Of a stretch of 64,000 bases of DNA, positions 48,973 to 60,158 are shown in pieces (positions within the stretch are counted from its first letter, which is position 1; the number at the start of each line of letters is the position of its first letter). The notes under the pieces are model-generated. The model worked only from the letters and a program-made list of their open reading frames with translations. It did not search any database and was not told the origin of the DNA. This DNA comes from Patiria pectinifera (lineage: Eukaryota; Echinodermata; Asteroidea; Valvatida; Asterinidae), in NCBI GenBank assembly GCA_029964075.1, contig CM057147.1:23953513-24017512 (forward strand), written 5' to 3'. Made by a program: the position numbers and the translations under genes.

Positions 48973-49110
48973 TCTGATCTCAGAGATTCCTGTTCTGTGA
49001 CAACACCGACTAAAAAGTGTTTTCCTTTGTGGAACCTGAAGAATCAGATCCAGTTACTCCCAGACCTCGGGAAGATTAGCATCCAGCCTGTGTGATGAAG
49101 CTGCCATAAT
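48973..49110 (+). pseudogene. Third, most degraded copy of the exon-like module
   Basis: After TCTGATCTCAG come CCTGTTCTGTG, TGTGGAAC...GAATCAGATCCA, and GCATCCAGCCTGTGTGATG, which follows the 46918 copy. The donor GT is replaced (AAGATTAGC) and a stop interrupts the frame. Confidence 0.5.
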
Positions 49111-49303
49111 CCTCATACACCCTGCTGTGGAAAGACAGATAGTTGTAATATAGTTGATGCAAATGTCGGCCATCAAGATAAGAGCTATAGAAAAGGGACA
49201 CAAAGTAAAGATATTTGTTTGTTTTCTCTGCAAAAAACCTCATCAAGCTTTAAGCTGAACTGTTGCTAGAAGATCCATACCATACTATAGTTAGCAACTG
49301 TTT

Positions 49304-49588
49304 CCTTGTTAGACCTGTGGTGTAGCCTTTTCTAGGGAATCTACACGTACACGAGAGGGCACATAGTGGACGAAAACCATTTGTTTTGAGAACCAAGGAC
49401 TTGTCTTGAGCAACATAATCTATGAAAGTAAAAGGAGAGTCCATGATTGATAAAAAAACGATTTGTTTTATGTAAGGCCTGTGGTAAAGCCATTTACAAT
49501 TTACATGACTTCCCGCATACTGAAGAGAAGGCGTATGTTCATGGAACTTGTAGTAAAGTCATTTCTGTAGGTAGCCTAAACAGTCAAG
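49304..49588 (+). pseudogene. Decayed C2H2 fingers 5' of the zinc-finger ORF
   Basis: Sequence such as AGACCTGTGGTGTAGCCTTT and AAGGCCTGTGGTAAAGCCAT is the finger consensus with stops and frame changes. One stretch still reads CKACGKAIYNL and CSKVISVGSL in a frame different from the main ORF. These fingers have lost zinc-binding residues. Confidence 0.75.
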
Positions 49589-52066
49589 ATGAATACAAAT
49601 GCGAAACCATTTGTTTGTGAGACCTGTGGTAAAGCCTTTTCTGGTAAAAGTGATCTACGCGTACATGAGAGGGTTCATACAGGTGAGAAACCATTTGTTT
49701 GTGGGTCCTGTGGTAAAGCCTTTTCTTCTAAAAGGAGTCTATGCGAACATGAAAGGGTCCACACTGGTGAGAAACCATTTGTTTGTGAGACCTGTGGTAA
49801 AGCCCATTCTTCTCACAGTAATTTAAGATCACATGAAAGGGTTCATACAGGTGAGAAACCATTTGTTTGTGAGACCTGTGGTAAAGCCTTTTCTTTTAAA
49901 AGGAGTCTATGTAAGCATGAGAGGGTCCACACTGGTGAGAAACCATTTGGTTGTGAGACTTGTGGTAAAGCCTTTTCTCAGCGAAGTCATCTTAAAGCAC
50001 ATATGAGGGTGCACGCTGGTGAGAAACCATTTGTTTGTGAGACCTGTGGTAAAGCTTTTTCTGATAAAAGTAATCTACGCGTTCATGAGAAGGTTCATAC
50101 AGGTGAGAAACCATTTGTTTGTGAGACCTGTGGTAAAGCCTTAACTACTAAAGGTTATCTACGCATACATGAGAAGGTTCATACAGATGACAAACCTGTT
50201 TGTGAGACCTGTGGTAAAGGCTTTTCTACTCAAAGTCAACTACGCTTACATGAGAGGGTGCACACTGGTAAGAAACCATTTGTTTGTGAGACCTGTGGTA
50301 AAGCCTTTTCTTCTGAAAGTTATCTACGTGTACATGAGAAGGTTCATCATACAGATGAGAAACCGTTTGTTTGTGAGACCTGTGGTAAAGCCTTTTCTTC
50401 TGAAAGTTATCTACGTGTACATGAGAAGGTTCATCATACAGATGAGAAACCGTTTGTTTGTGAGACCTGTGGTAAAGCCTTTTCTGGTAAAAGTGATCTA
50501 CGCGTACATGAGTGGGTTCATACAGGTGAGAAACCATTTGTTTGTGGGTCCTGTGGTAAAGCCTTTTCTTCTAAAAGGAGACTTTCTGAACATGAGAGGG
50601 TCCACACTGGTGAGAAACCATTTGTTTGTGAGACCTGTGGTAAAGCCCATTCTTCTCACAGTAATTTAAGATCACATGAGAGGGTTCATACAGGTGAGAA
50701 ACCATTTGTTTGTGAGACCTGTGGTAAAGCCTTTTCTTTTAAAAGGAGTCTATGTAAGCATGAGAGGGTCCACACTGGTGTGAAACCATTTGGTTGTGAG
50801 ACCTGTGGTAAAGGCTTTTCTCAGCTAAGTCATCTTAACGCACATATGAGGGTGCACACTGGTGAGAAACCATTTGTTTGTGAGACCTGTGGTAGAGCCT
50901 TTTCTTCTCAAAGTTATCTACGTGTACATGAGAAGGTTCATCATACAGATGAGAAACCGTTTGTTTGTAAGACCTGTGGTAAAGCCTTTTCTGGTAAAAG
51001 TGATCTACGCGTACATGAGAGGGTTCATACAGGTGAAAAACCATTTGTTTGTGGGTCCTGTGGTAAAGCCTTTTCTTCTAAAAGGAGACTATGTGAACAT
51101 GAGAGGATCCACACTGGTGAGAAACCATTTGTTTGTGAGACCTGTGGTAAAGCCCATTCTTCTCACAGTAATTTAAGATCACATAAGAGGGTTCATACAG
51201 GTGAGAAACCATTTGTTTGTGAGACCTGTGGTAAAGCCTTTTCTTTTAAAAGGAGTCTATGTAAGCATGAGAGGGTCCACACTGGTGTGAAACCATTTGG
51301 TTGTGAGACTTGTGGTAAAGCCTTTTCTCAGCTAAGTCATCTTAACGCACATATGAGGGTGCACACTGGTGAGAAACCATTTGTTTGTGAGACCTGTGGT
51401 AGAGCCTTTTCTTCTCAAAGTTATCTACGAAAACATAAGAAGGTTCATGATCATACCGGTGAGAAACCAGTTGTTGGTGGGACCTGTGGTAAAGCCTTAA
51501 CTACTAAAGGTTATCTACGCATACATGAGAAGGTTCATACAGATGACAAACCTGTTTGTGAGACCTGTGGTCATCTTAACGCACATATCAGGTTGCACAG
51601 TGGTGAGAAATCATTTGAGAAGGTTAATCATACAGATGAGAAACCATTTGTTTGTGAGACCTGTGGTAGAGCCTTTTCTTCTCAAAGTTACATACCAAAA
51701 CATAAGAAGGTTCATGATCATACCGGTGAGAAGCCATTTGTTTGTGAGACCTGTGGTAAAGCCTTTTCTGATAAAAGTAATCTACGCGTACATGAGAGGG
51801 TTCATACAGGTGAAAAACCATTTGTTTGTGGGACCTGTGGTAAAGCCTTTTCTTCTAAAAGGATACTTTGTGAACATGAGAGGATCCACACTGGTGAGAA
51901 ACCATTTGTATGTGAGACCTGTGGTAAAGCCCATTCTTCTCACAGTAATTTAAGATCACATAAGAGGGTTCACACAGGTGAGAAACCATTTGTTTGTGAG
52001 ACCTGTGGTAAAGCCTATTCTCGACGTTGTAGTCTTCAAACACATATCAAGGTGCACCACAATTGA
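49589..52066 (+). CDS. C2H2 poly-zinc-finger protein, about 27 intact fingers
   Basis: This is one open exon of 825 codons starting at ATG 49589, with an in-frame TAA at 49577-49579; the stop is at 52064-52066. Almost the whole protein is C2H2 fingers of 28 residues with consensus CETCGKAFS....L..H..VH and linker HTGEKPFV. Twenty-two fingers run without break, then come one with the first Cys lost (VVGGTCGK), one truncated (CETCGHLNAH) and one reduced to a linker remnant, then five more intact fingers. A block of six (helices GKSDLRV, SKRRL.E, SHSNLRS, FKRSLCK, Q.SHLNA, SQSYLR.) is repeated, with fingers 11-16 and 17-22 nearly identical. Such proteins usually bind DNA in the nucleus. No KRAB, BTB or SET domain is visible; upstream exons may exist. 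Confidence 0.9.
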   Translation: MNTNAKPFVCETCGKAFSGKSDLRVHERVHTGEKPFVCGSCGKAFSSKRSLCEHERVHTGEKPFVCETCGKAHSSHSNLRSHERVHTGEKPFVCETCGKAFSFKRSLCKHERVHTGEKPFGCETCGKAFSQRSHLKAHMRVHAGEKPFVCETCGKAFSDKSNLRVHEKVHTGEKPFVCETCGKALTTKGYLRIHEKVHTDDKPVCETCGKGFSTQSQLRLHERVHTGKKPFVCETCGKAFSSESYLRVHEKVHHTDEKPFVCETCGKAFSSESYLRVHEKVHHTDEKPFVCETCGKAFSGKSDLRVHEWVHTGEKPFVCGSCGKAFSSKRRLSEHERVHTGEKPFVCETCGKAHSSHSNLRSHERVHTGEKPFVCETCGKAFSFKRSLCKHERVHTGVKPFGCETCGKGFSQLSHLNAHMRVHTGEKPFVCETCGRAFSSQSYLRVHEKVHHTDEKPFVCKTCGKAFSGKSDLRVHERVHTGEKPFVCGSCGKAFSSKRRLCEHERIHTGEKPFVCETCGKAHSSHSNLRSHKRVHTGEKPFVCETCGKAFSFKRSLCKHERVHTGVKPFGCETCGKAFSQLSHLNAHMRVHTGEKPFVCETCGRAFSSQSYLRKHKKVHDHTGEKPVVGGTCGKALTTKGYLRIHEKVHTDDKPVCETCGHLNAHIRLHSGEKSFEKVNHTDEKPFVCETCGRAFSSQSYIPKHKKVHDHTGEKPFVCETCGKAFSDKSNLRVHERVHTGEKPFVCGTCGKAFSSKRILCEHERIHTGEKPFVCETCGKAHSSHSNLRSHKRVHTGEKPFVCETCGKAYSRRCSLQTHIKVHHN

Positions 52067-52200
52067 TAGACACCATTTGTTTGTGAGATCAGTTGCGAAG
52101 TCTTTGCTGGTCAAAGTCGCCAATATGCGTCAGAGGGTACTAGTGACGAAGCTATGCATTTTCGTGAGACCTGTGGTAAAGCCTTTTCTGACATTTTTTT
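52067..52200 (+). pseudogene. Decayed C2H2 fingers 3' of the ORF
   Basis: After the stop, finger-like sequence continues (TTTGTTTGTGAGATCAGTTG, and CGTGAGACCTGTGGTAAAGC ending at about 52190) in broken frames. Confidence 0.7.
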
Positions 52201-52899
52201 TAATAAGGAAACAGACTGGTTCAAACTGGTGGAACTTTTTTTTTTTTGTAACTGTGTGCATTAACTTGCAAAGCTTTGTAGTATTTTTTTTCAGTACATT
52301 TTTGTTGCGTTTAATTGTTAATTGTAATATATTTCTTTTTTATCTTTAAATGATGTTCATTTCCCCGTGTAATTTTGATCTCGCATACAGCTCTCACAAA
52401 GGCTGGCCAAACATTCCATACTCATGAAATGGCACACACAATGCAGGCTGTTGTAAAACCATTCAAACAAAATGATAACATAAAGGCCATTAGCCTGGGG
52501 GTAGGTCAGTATCAAATCAGGGCATAGTGGGCGCATGCGCAAGGTACACCGCCCCTAGAGTGGTAACAAGCATTTTGATGGACATTTTGAAAAAAAAGGT
52601 TGATAACCCTCAAAAAGCTGCCACCGCTGCAATGCTACCACTTATTTTCCGACTCTTGAGGTGTATACCTCGCCAAAAATCCCTATGGCGATTATTTCCC
52701 TCATTTGATACCGTAGGCCAAAATTTTGGACGAGGCTGATGGCCTAATAAGGTAGATAATAATAATAATAATAATAAAATTGCATCTAATAAAATTTATG
52801 CTTAATATATGGATAGTACATGCACCTGTGACAGAGTATACTGGTGGTTTTTTTCACACTATGATTTTGCCTACCTATGTTAAAGTCTACAAGGGTCCA
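52201..52899. other. No gene recognised; (TAA)n microsatellite at 52756-52778
   Basis: It may include the 3'UTR of the zinc-finger gene. A 70-codon frame at 52527-52739 resembles nothing I know. Confidence 0.5.
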
Positions 52900-53840
52900 A
52901 TGTATGTGTAACTGGGTCGAATCAAACACTGGTAGGTGAGGCATACTAAACACCGGGTTGTATACGGGGTCAGCTGTAGATTTTGGATTTTTTACCCAGG
53001 GTAGAGCTTCTCAACCCTGTTCATGACCAGGCCTGGATTTTACCTGTGTAGTGCACTGGACCCCTGTAGGAGCCTTGTTGGATTCTTGGTAGTGTGGAAT
53101 GGTTTCCGAAATCTCCACCTTGGGCCTGGGTCCAATGATGAGGCATACCATTCGCACTTGGTACACCGGTTGCATACGGGGTCAGCTGTAGATTTTGGAT
53201 TTTTTACCCAGGGTAGAGCTAATTCTCAAGGCTGTTCCCCAGGTCTGGATTTCTACCTGTGTAGTGCACTGGACCTCTGTAGAAGCCTTGTTGCATTCTC
53301 GGTAGTGTGAAATGGTTTCCGAAATCTCCACCTTGGGCCTGGGTCCAATGAGGCATACCATTCGCACTTACACTGGGTTGTATACGGGGCCAGCTGTAGA
53401 TTTGGGATTTTTTACCCAGGGTAGAGCTTCTCAACCCTGTTCACAACCAGGGCTGGATTTTTACCTGTGTAGTGCACTGGGCCCCTGTAGGAGCCGTGTT
53501 GGATTCTTGGTAGTGTGAAATGGTTTCCGAAATCTCCACATTGGGCCTGGGTCCAATCGATGATGGGTATATAAGTGAGGCATATACCATTCACACTTAC
53601 ACGGGGTTGTATACGGGGTCAGCTGTAGATTTGGGATTTTTTACCCAGGGTAGAGCTTCTGAACCCTGTTCACGACCAGGGCTGGATTTTTACCTGTGTA
53701 GTGCACTGGACCTCTGTAGGAGCCGTGTTGGATTCTTGGTAGTGTGAACTGGTTTCCGAAATCTCCACCTTGGGCCTGGGTCCAATCGATGATGGGTATA
53801 TAAGTGAGGCATATACCATTCACACTTACACGGGGTTGTA
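52900..53840 (+). repeat. Tandem array of four 210-230 bp units
   Basis: The landmark ACGGGGTCAGCTGTAGATTT (or a close variant) recurs near 52965, 53177, 53385 and 53614. Each is followed by TTACCCAGGGTAGAGCT, GTGTAGTGCACTGG and GGTTTCCGAAATCTCCAC. A fifth unit begins near 53830 and breaks off into the next array. Relatives lie at 100-316 and 37590-37820. Confidence 0.85.
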
Positions 53841-56010
53841 CAGGGTGATTCCGAATGATCTGGATCCAAGTTCACCATTTTTTTGTGGCAAATAGAACAT
53901 AGCGACAAAAAGACTTAAAATGGTGGCTGTGGTAAGGAGTTGTGCCATAAATTTAGTGGCTCATTTTCCAGTCTGCGTACGGAATTGATTTTGCCTTTCT
54001 TAAATGTGTTAATATCTTCAAGTGTGTCTGTCACCATGACTAGTATTTTCTACTGCACTGCATGCTTCACATCAGTACACGATTTCAATAAATTTGTTGA
54101 ACCATGGAACCGTAGTCAGAGTGTTTTTTTAGCATGTGTGCTTTGCTTTTCTTCAAAATGGTACAATGGATATATACAGGCCCAGATTACCCAGTAGGCA
54201 CTGTGCCTAGGGCCTAAGTTCGGAGGGCCTAAGTTCGGGCCTACGAAAAATTCGTGGGGCTACGAAAATACTGCAGTGTGCCATAAACACATACAGGCCT
54301 AGCAACACGCACTCACGCAGAGAACAGTTTTCTAAAAGGTTTTTAAACAGTTTTAGGGTCTCTCTCAGAATTTTCTATTTCACCAACTGACGCTGTGCAA
54401 TGTACATCATGTAGGCTCTAGCTACAAATACAATTGGTTTTTCCTTTCTGAAATGTGTCAATATCTTCAATTGTGTCTATCACCATGACTAGTATTTTCT
54501 ACTGCACTGCATGCTTCACATCAGTACACGATTTGAATAAATTTGTTGAACCGTGGAATTGGGCCTGGGTCCAATCGATGATGGGTATATAAGTGAGGCA
54601 TATACCATTCACACTTACACGGGGTTGTACAGGGTGATTCCGAATGATCTGGATCCAAGTTCACCATTTTTTTGTGGCAAATAGAACATAGCGACAAAAA
54701 GACTTAAAATGGTGGCTGTGGTAAGGAGTTGTGCCATAAATTTAGTGGCTCATTTTCCAGTCTGCGTACGGAATTGATTTTGCCTTTCTTAAATGTGTTA
54801 ATATCTTCAAGTGTGTCTGTCACCATGACTAGTATTTTCTACTGCACTGCATGCTTCACATCAGTACACGATTTCAATAAATTTGTTGAACCATGGAACC
54901 GTAGTCAGAGTGTTTTTTTAGCATGTGTGCTTTGCTTTTCTTCAAAATGGTACAATGGATATATACAGGCCCAGATTACCCAGTAGGCACTGTGCCTAGG
55001 GCCTAAGTTCGGAGGGCCTAAGTTCGGGCCTACGAAAAATTCGTGGGGCTACGAAAATACCGCAGTGTGCCATAAAACACATACAGGCCTACCAACACGC
55101 ACTCACGCAGAGAACAGTTTTCTAAAAAGGTTTTAAACAGTTTTAGGGTCTCTCTCAGAATTTTCTATTTCACCAACTGACGCTGTGCAATGTACATCAT
55201 GTAGGCTCTAGCTACAAATACAATTGGTTTTTCCTTTCTGAAATGTGTCAATATCTTCAATTGTGTCTATCACCATGACTAGTATTTTCTACTGCACTGC
55301 ATGCTTCACATCAGTACACGATTTGAATAAATTTGTTGAACCGTGGAATTGGGCCTGGGTCCAATCGATGATGGGTATATAAGTGAGGCATATACCATTC
55401 ACACTTACACGGGGTTGTACAGGGTGATTCCGAATGATCTGGATCCAAGTTCACCATTTTTTTGTGGCAAATAGAACATAGCGACAAAAAGACTTAAAAT
55501 GGTGGCTGTGGTAAGGAGTTGTGCCATAAATTTAGTGGCTCATTTTCCAGTCTGCGTACGGAATTGATTTTGCCTTTCTTAAATGTGTTAATATCTTCAA
55601 GTGTGTCTGTCACCATGACTAGTATTTTCTACTGCACTGCATGCTTCACATCAGTACACGATTTCAATAAATTTGTTGAACCATGGAACCGTAGTCACAG
55701 TGTTTTTTAAGCATGCGTGCTTTGCTTTTCTTCAAAATGGTACAGTGGGTATATACAGGCCCGGATTAGCCAGTAGGCACTGTGCCTAGGGCCTAAGTTC
55801 GGAGGGCCTAAGTTCGGGCCTACGAAAACGTTGGGCTACGAAAATACCGCTGTGTGCCATAAAACACATATAGGCCTACCGACACGCACTCACGCAGAGA
55901 ACAGTTTTCTAAAAAGTTTTTAAACAGTTTTAGGGTCTCTCTCAGAATTTTCTATTTCACCAACTGACGCTGTGCAATGTACATCATGTAGGCTCTAGCT
56001 ACAAATACAA
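53841..56010 (+). repeat. Tandem array of about 790-bp units (nearly three copies)
   Basis: ACAGGGTGATTCCGAATGAT starts units near 53848, 54637 and 55427, giving a period of 789-790 bp. Units are nearly identical, implying recent duplication. Inside each, a segment of about 110 bp (CACCATGACTAGTATTTTCT...) occurs twice. The unit boundary contains the end of the preceding 210-230 bp repeat. An 85-codon frame repeats in the first two units and is cut short in the third; it is probably not a gene. Confidence 0.85.
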
Positions 56011-56459
56011 TATACGAAGTATGTTGTGTAAAGCGAGGTGCCAACCATTTGGCGTCAATGGATGGGGGCGGGGGACATATTAACGTCCCTCCGACTATTT
56101 TTGTCCCCGAATATAAAAAAATTTAACCTACATTTTGCATTTTGATTCTATAGCTCAGAATAGCTGATTCAATGACTCCAAACTCGAAAATGTTTAAATG
56201 ATGAATTTTTGGGGGGCTTTATTTTAAAATAAAATCGTTAAAGAGGTCAGAAATTGCCTGTTTTTCGGGGCCCTTCAGCGGGCCCCGAACCCCACGCCGT
56301 TTAGGCTTAGCGCGCACTCGCATTAGTTCTGATCAAGATGTTTGTACCACCCTCAACTTTTGAGATGCGATTGACGCCCTTGGCCGCTGCTTAGAGCTAG
56401 GACCTATATAAGTTTGGCCTGGCTTGACGCGTACAGTACCCCCAGGTGAAAATTCCAGT

Positions 56460-56935
56460 TGAAACCAGTTGAACTGGTTTCAACTGGTTTCAACTGGTCC
56501 CAGTTGAACTGGGAATTGGTGACTGGTTTTAACTGGTTTTAACTGGTTTTAACTGGTTTTAACTGGTTTTAACTGGTTCAACTGGTGTGAACTGGTTTTG
56601 AACTGGTGTAACTGGTATGAACTGGGCAACTGGTTTAACTGGTTTCTAACTGGGCAACTGGTTTCTAACTGGTTTCAACTGGTATGAACTGGGCAACTGG
56701 TGTAACTGGTTTCTAACTGGGCCACTGGTTGAACTGGTTTCCAACTGGTTTCAACTGGTGGCAAACCGGTTTAACTGGGATGAACTGGGCAACTGGTGTA
56801 ACTGGTTTTCAACTGGTTAACTGGTATGAACTAGTTTAACTGGTATGAAGTTTCCAACTGGTTCAACTGGTTTCCAACTGGTTTAACTGGTGAACATGGT
56901 TTCCAACTGGTTTCCAACTGGTTCACAAAATGACA
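56460..56935 (+). repeat. (AACTGGTTTT/C)n minisatellite, left array
   Basis: About 40 words of AACTGG with 9-13 bp spacing occur here, including five perfect AACTGGTTTT units near 56530-56575. Confidence 0.9.
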
Positions 56936-59134
56936 TGAGCTGTTGCCAACTGGTTTGGAACTGTGAAGTCGTTTTGAATTGGTCTGTAGTTGGCATCAAA
57001 CTGTCGTTAGCGGGTTGATATGGTCTTGAACAGGCGGGCTGAGATCTGTGGGTTGCTTCAAGGGCGAATACATGTAGTTTGTTGAATATATCCAGATACA
57101 TGTACATATTTTGTAATTGATAATAACGAGTAATTGTCCGGAAACAAGTATTACAAACGAGGCAAAGGGGAGCAAAATGTTTTGGCAAATACTGTACGTT
57201 GTATCTATTTGACACTATTTACAAAATGTGTATAATCATAATCAATGAAATATTATAATTGGCTTTTCAAATAAATAGATGCAGAAGTCTTGAACCATGA
57301 AAAACTATCAAGATGGTGGTGGAAGTTATTTTACACTTGATTTTTACAAGATTTTTTTTGATGGCTAGATGATTTTCCACAATCCAATTTACATGTAAAT
57401 TTGAATGTTGAGGATAAAAGAGGGAAGGTTTTGGTTTGAGTTTAATGCCTTGCTCGTTTCATAATTAGGCCACAATCCACGCTAAAACAGTAAAGCTAGC
57501 CTATTCGTTTAAATTATGAAACTCATCTCAATCTCGGTGAGTAAATTTACAGGAAACTTCAATGGCTTGATAAATCCAGGGCAATTAACATTCAGTCTTA
57601 GATCATCATCATATTGACAAAAATGGAGATTGGAGAAATGTACAGACCTGGGGAAACAGGTCCTGGAAGCACAGAACTTTCATGTACTGGTCAAGTTTTA
57701 TCGAATCAAAGATGAAAAACATCAAAGCTGCAACATTGAAGCCTTGCAGAAATAACGTCACTGTTTTGATATCCAGTTCGCGTGTTTCAAATGGTTATAA
57801 CAATTACACTCCGAGTCACTTAATTTGCTGCAGATTGTTCCTATATATATGCGCTTCTCCAGTGCCTTCTGAGCATTTTCCCGTCACTGTCGCGCCCATC
57901 TCAGTTGCAAAACTCCTCTCCTCACGTATCGATTGACTGTTCCATTGTGTCCATGGTTCCCTGACATTGAGAACAAACCGAAAACAAATTAAATAGTAAG
58001 AAAAGCAAACCCTCCAAAAAACCCTCAAGAACAAAGATGGTCTGGGGTGAATAAGACAGCTCTAGTTGTACTTTCAGAAACCACCACTTTGTCAGGATTT
58101 TGCTTTTAATATGTTCAGTCTTAACATTATTAAAAGTAACCTGATTAACTTCTGCAATGCCGAAGAAATTGTGATCCGCAAATAATTTGTATCCTAATAC
58201 CACCAATATTTCATTTACTTTGCTTTATGCAATACTTTCCTGATCCCTGAAATTATTAAAGGTGTGCTGTTTCTTGCATTTTATGGGAATACGACAGAAT
58301 TAACCAGGAGTCCAAACTCATATATTCCTCATTGTGACTGCTTCGAGTATTATGCAGGACTAGTCGTGCTAGTAAATGTACAAAATGTATAATACTCGGA
58401 TATGACTAGCTTCATGTTCTCACCAGCATGACCGGCCGATCACAAACAAAGCTTAAGCATGTTAAGCAAATAATGATATCAAACATAAAATGTAGTACAA
58501 ATCTATGCTGTACAAGATACGAATAAAAAAAGCTGGGTATTGGAAACATTCAGTACAAACTTACCAGTAAGGCCTACAACAAACTGTAGGTTTGAAAGAT
58601 CAGGGCTCCAGAAACGAAACGTTCTGTCCAAACTATCTCCCATTCGGCAAAGACCATGGTGCTACAGTACAGGTATAACTCTGACTAATAATCTGTATGT
58701 TTACAGACATGTGTGATGCTTTTGGACGCGGATTTGGAACTGAATACAATACAGATAATCAGTGTTTTTTTCGAGAAAACGATGTACATTATTTTGTGCC
58801 TGCTCCGTCTTTAACAATTTTGAATGAGTAGTAGAACTGAACTGCATGCAGGCTAGCGCAATGTGGCCTAACGGTTTTTCTGGTTGAGGCAAGGTCATAT
58901 TTACATGTACAAAAGTATATGCTGTGTGTTGACCACTAGCTCAGTACGTGTGTCAAAGGGCATGAAGTGACCTTGCGCAAGACTGGACAGTGTAAGTCAC
59001 AGTATACATGTATGTTGTGTGGAATGTACATGTACATGTACAATGCATTCCCATACAGTATATCGCTGCACGGGTGGGGGGGGGGTTGAGTCCATCATAT
59101 TATAATTAACAGCTGGTAATAACTGTTTCCATTT

Positions 59135-59690
59135 ATATGGTTCCATCAACTGGTTTCATGCAGTTGTGCATGGTCCGGGCCCTAGCTGTTGGTTTTAAAT
59201 TTCCTGTTGACATTGCCATTGATAACTGTTTCTGCAACTGGTTTCTTCAACTGGTTTCAACTGACACTCGGATACCCTCACCAGTTTGGTTGCTAATTCA
59301 ACTGGTTTCAACTGGTTCCTATTGACACCACAAGAATTGCCAGTTGATAACTGGTTTCTACTGGTTTCAACTGGTTCCAGTTAATTGATGGCACGTACAA
59401 GAATTGCCATGGTTTCTTCAACTGGTTTCAACTGGCTGTAATTGGCACAACAAGAATTGCCAGTTGATAACTGTTTTTTCAACTGGTTTCAACTGGTTCC
59501 TGTTGGCACAACAAGAATTGCCAGTTGGTAACTGGTTTCTTCAACTGGTTTCAACTGGTTTCTGTTGAATCCAGTTGAGCTACCAGTTGAAACCAGTTGA
59601 ATCGAACAGGTACCAGTTGGACACCAGTTAATCCCAGTTGAAACCAGTTAAAACCAGTTGAAATTGTAACTGGTTTCAACTGGAATTTTC
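59135..59690 (+). repeat. AACTGGTTTC minisatellite, right array
   Basis: The same word appears within a higher-order unit of about 60-70 bp: CAAGAATTGCCAGTTGATAA followed by two or three AACTGGTTTC words, repeated about four times. Confidence 0.85.
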
Positions 59691-60158
59691 ACCTGGGCCT
59701 GCTCAGTTTCTTCTTTAATAGCATCAACATGAATTTGGTGCCATGCCTTGGGCGGAGTAGGGCCTACGAACACTGGTGTGTAGGGCCTACGAAACACTTA
59801 ATCCGAGCCTGGTAGTGCGAAGCCCATAAACGGCGTGGGTTTCGGGGCCCGCTGAAGGGCTCCGAGAAAAAATGGATTCTAGACGCTCTGTCGTGCGATC
59901 TGAGGCAATTACTGATCACTTTAACCAATATTTGTTTAAGCAAAAGATCATCACATCATTTTCGAGTTTGGAGTAATTGAATCAGCTATTCTGAGCTATA
60001 GAATCAAAATGCAAAATATGTAGGTTAAAATTTTTTATATTCGGGGACAAAAATAGTCGGAGGGACGTTAATTGACGTTAATTGACGCCAATGGTTGGCA
60101 CCTCGCTTCGCTCCAAACACAATATATACGAAGTATGTTGTGTAAAGCGAGGTGCCCA

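Larger units (their letters stand above)
56441..59697. mobile_element. 3.26-kb element with 30-bp perfect inverted ends
   Basis: It starts CCCAGGTGAAAATTCC and ends with the exact complement; 30 bases match perfectly, the last part being already the minisatellite word. AACTGGTTTY arrays follow inside each end (about 56460-56935 and 59135-59690). No clear target duplication and no transposase are present, so it is non-autonomous. The middle (57000-59100) has short open frames only. Confidence 0.75.
56010..60122. mobile_element. Palindromic composite element with about 290-bp inverted arms
   Basis: The left arm (about 56010-56310) and right arm (about 59830-60122) are imperfect inverted repeats. 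Landmarks are AAGCGAGGTGCCAACCA, CGTCAAT, ACGTCCCTCCGACTATTTTT, TTTGCATTTTGATTCTATAG and GGGGCCCTTCAGCGGGCCCC. A second partial copy of the left arm begins at about 60125. No transposase is seen. The interior contains the separate element at 56441-59697. Confidence 0.7.

Noticed and set aside
50226-51821. Minus-strand and second-frame ORFs in the zinc-finger exon
   Set aside because: They are shadows of the repetitive finger coding sequence.
49589-52066. CRISPR-like or other spaced array, because of the regular 84-bp period
   Set aside because: The period is that of 28-residue zinc fingers in an open frame.
52527-52739. Small basic protein downstream of the zinc-finger gene
   Set aside because: It is 70 codons with no recognisable relative and no splice or promoter support.
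53940-55710. Repeated 85-codon frames as a small gene family
   Set aside because: They lie in a non-coding tandem repeat, the third is cut by a one-base change, and no known domain is present.
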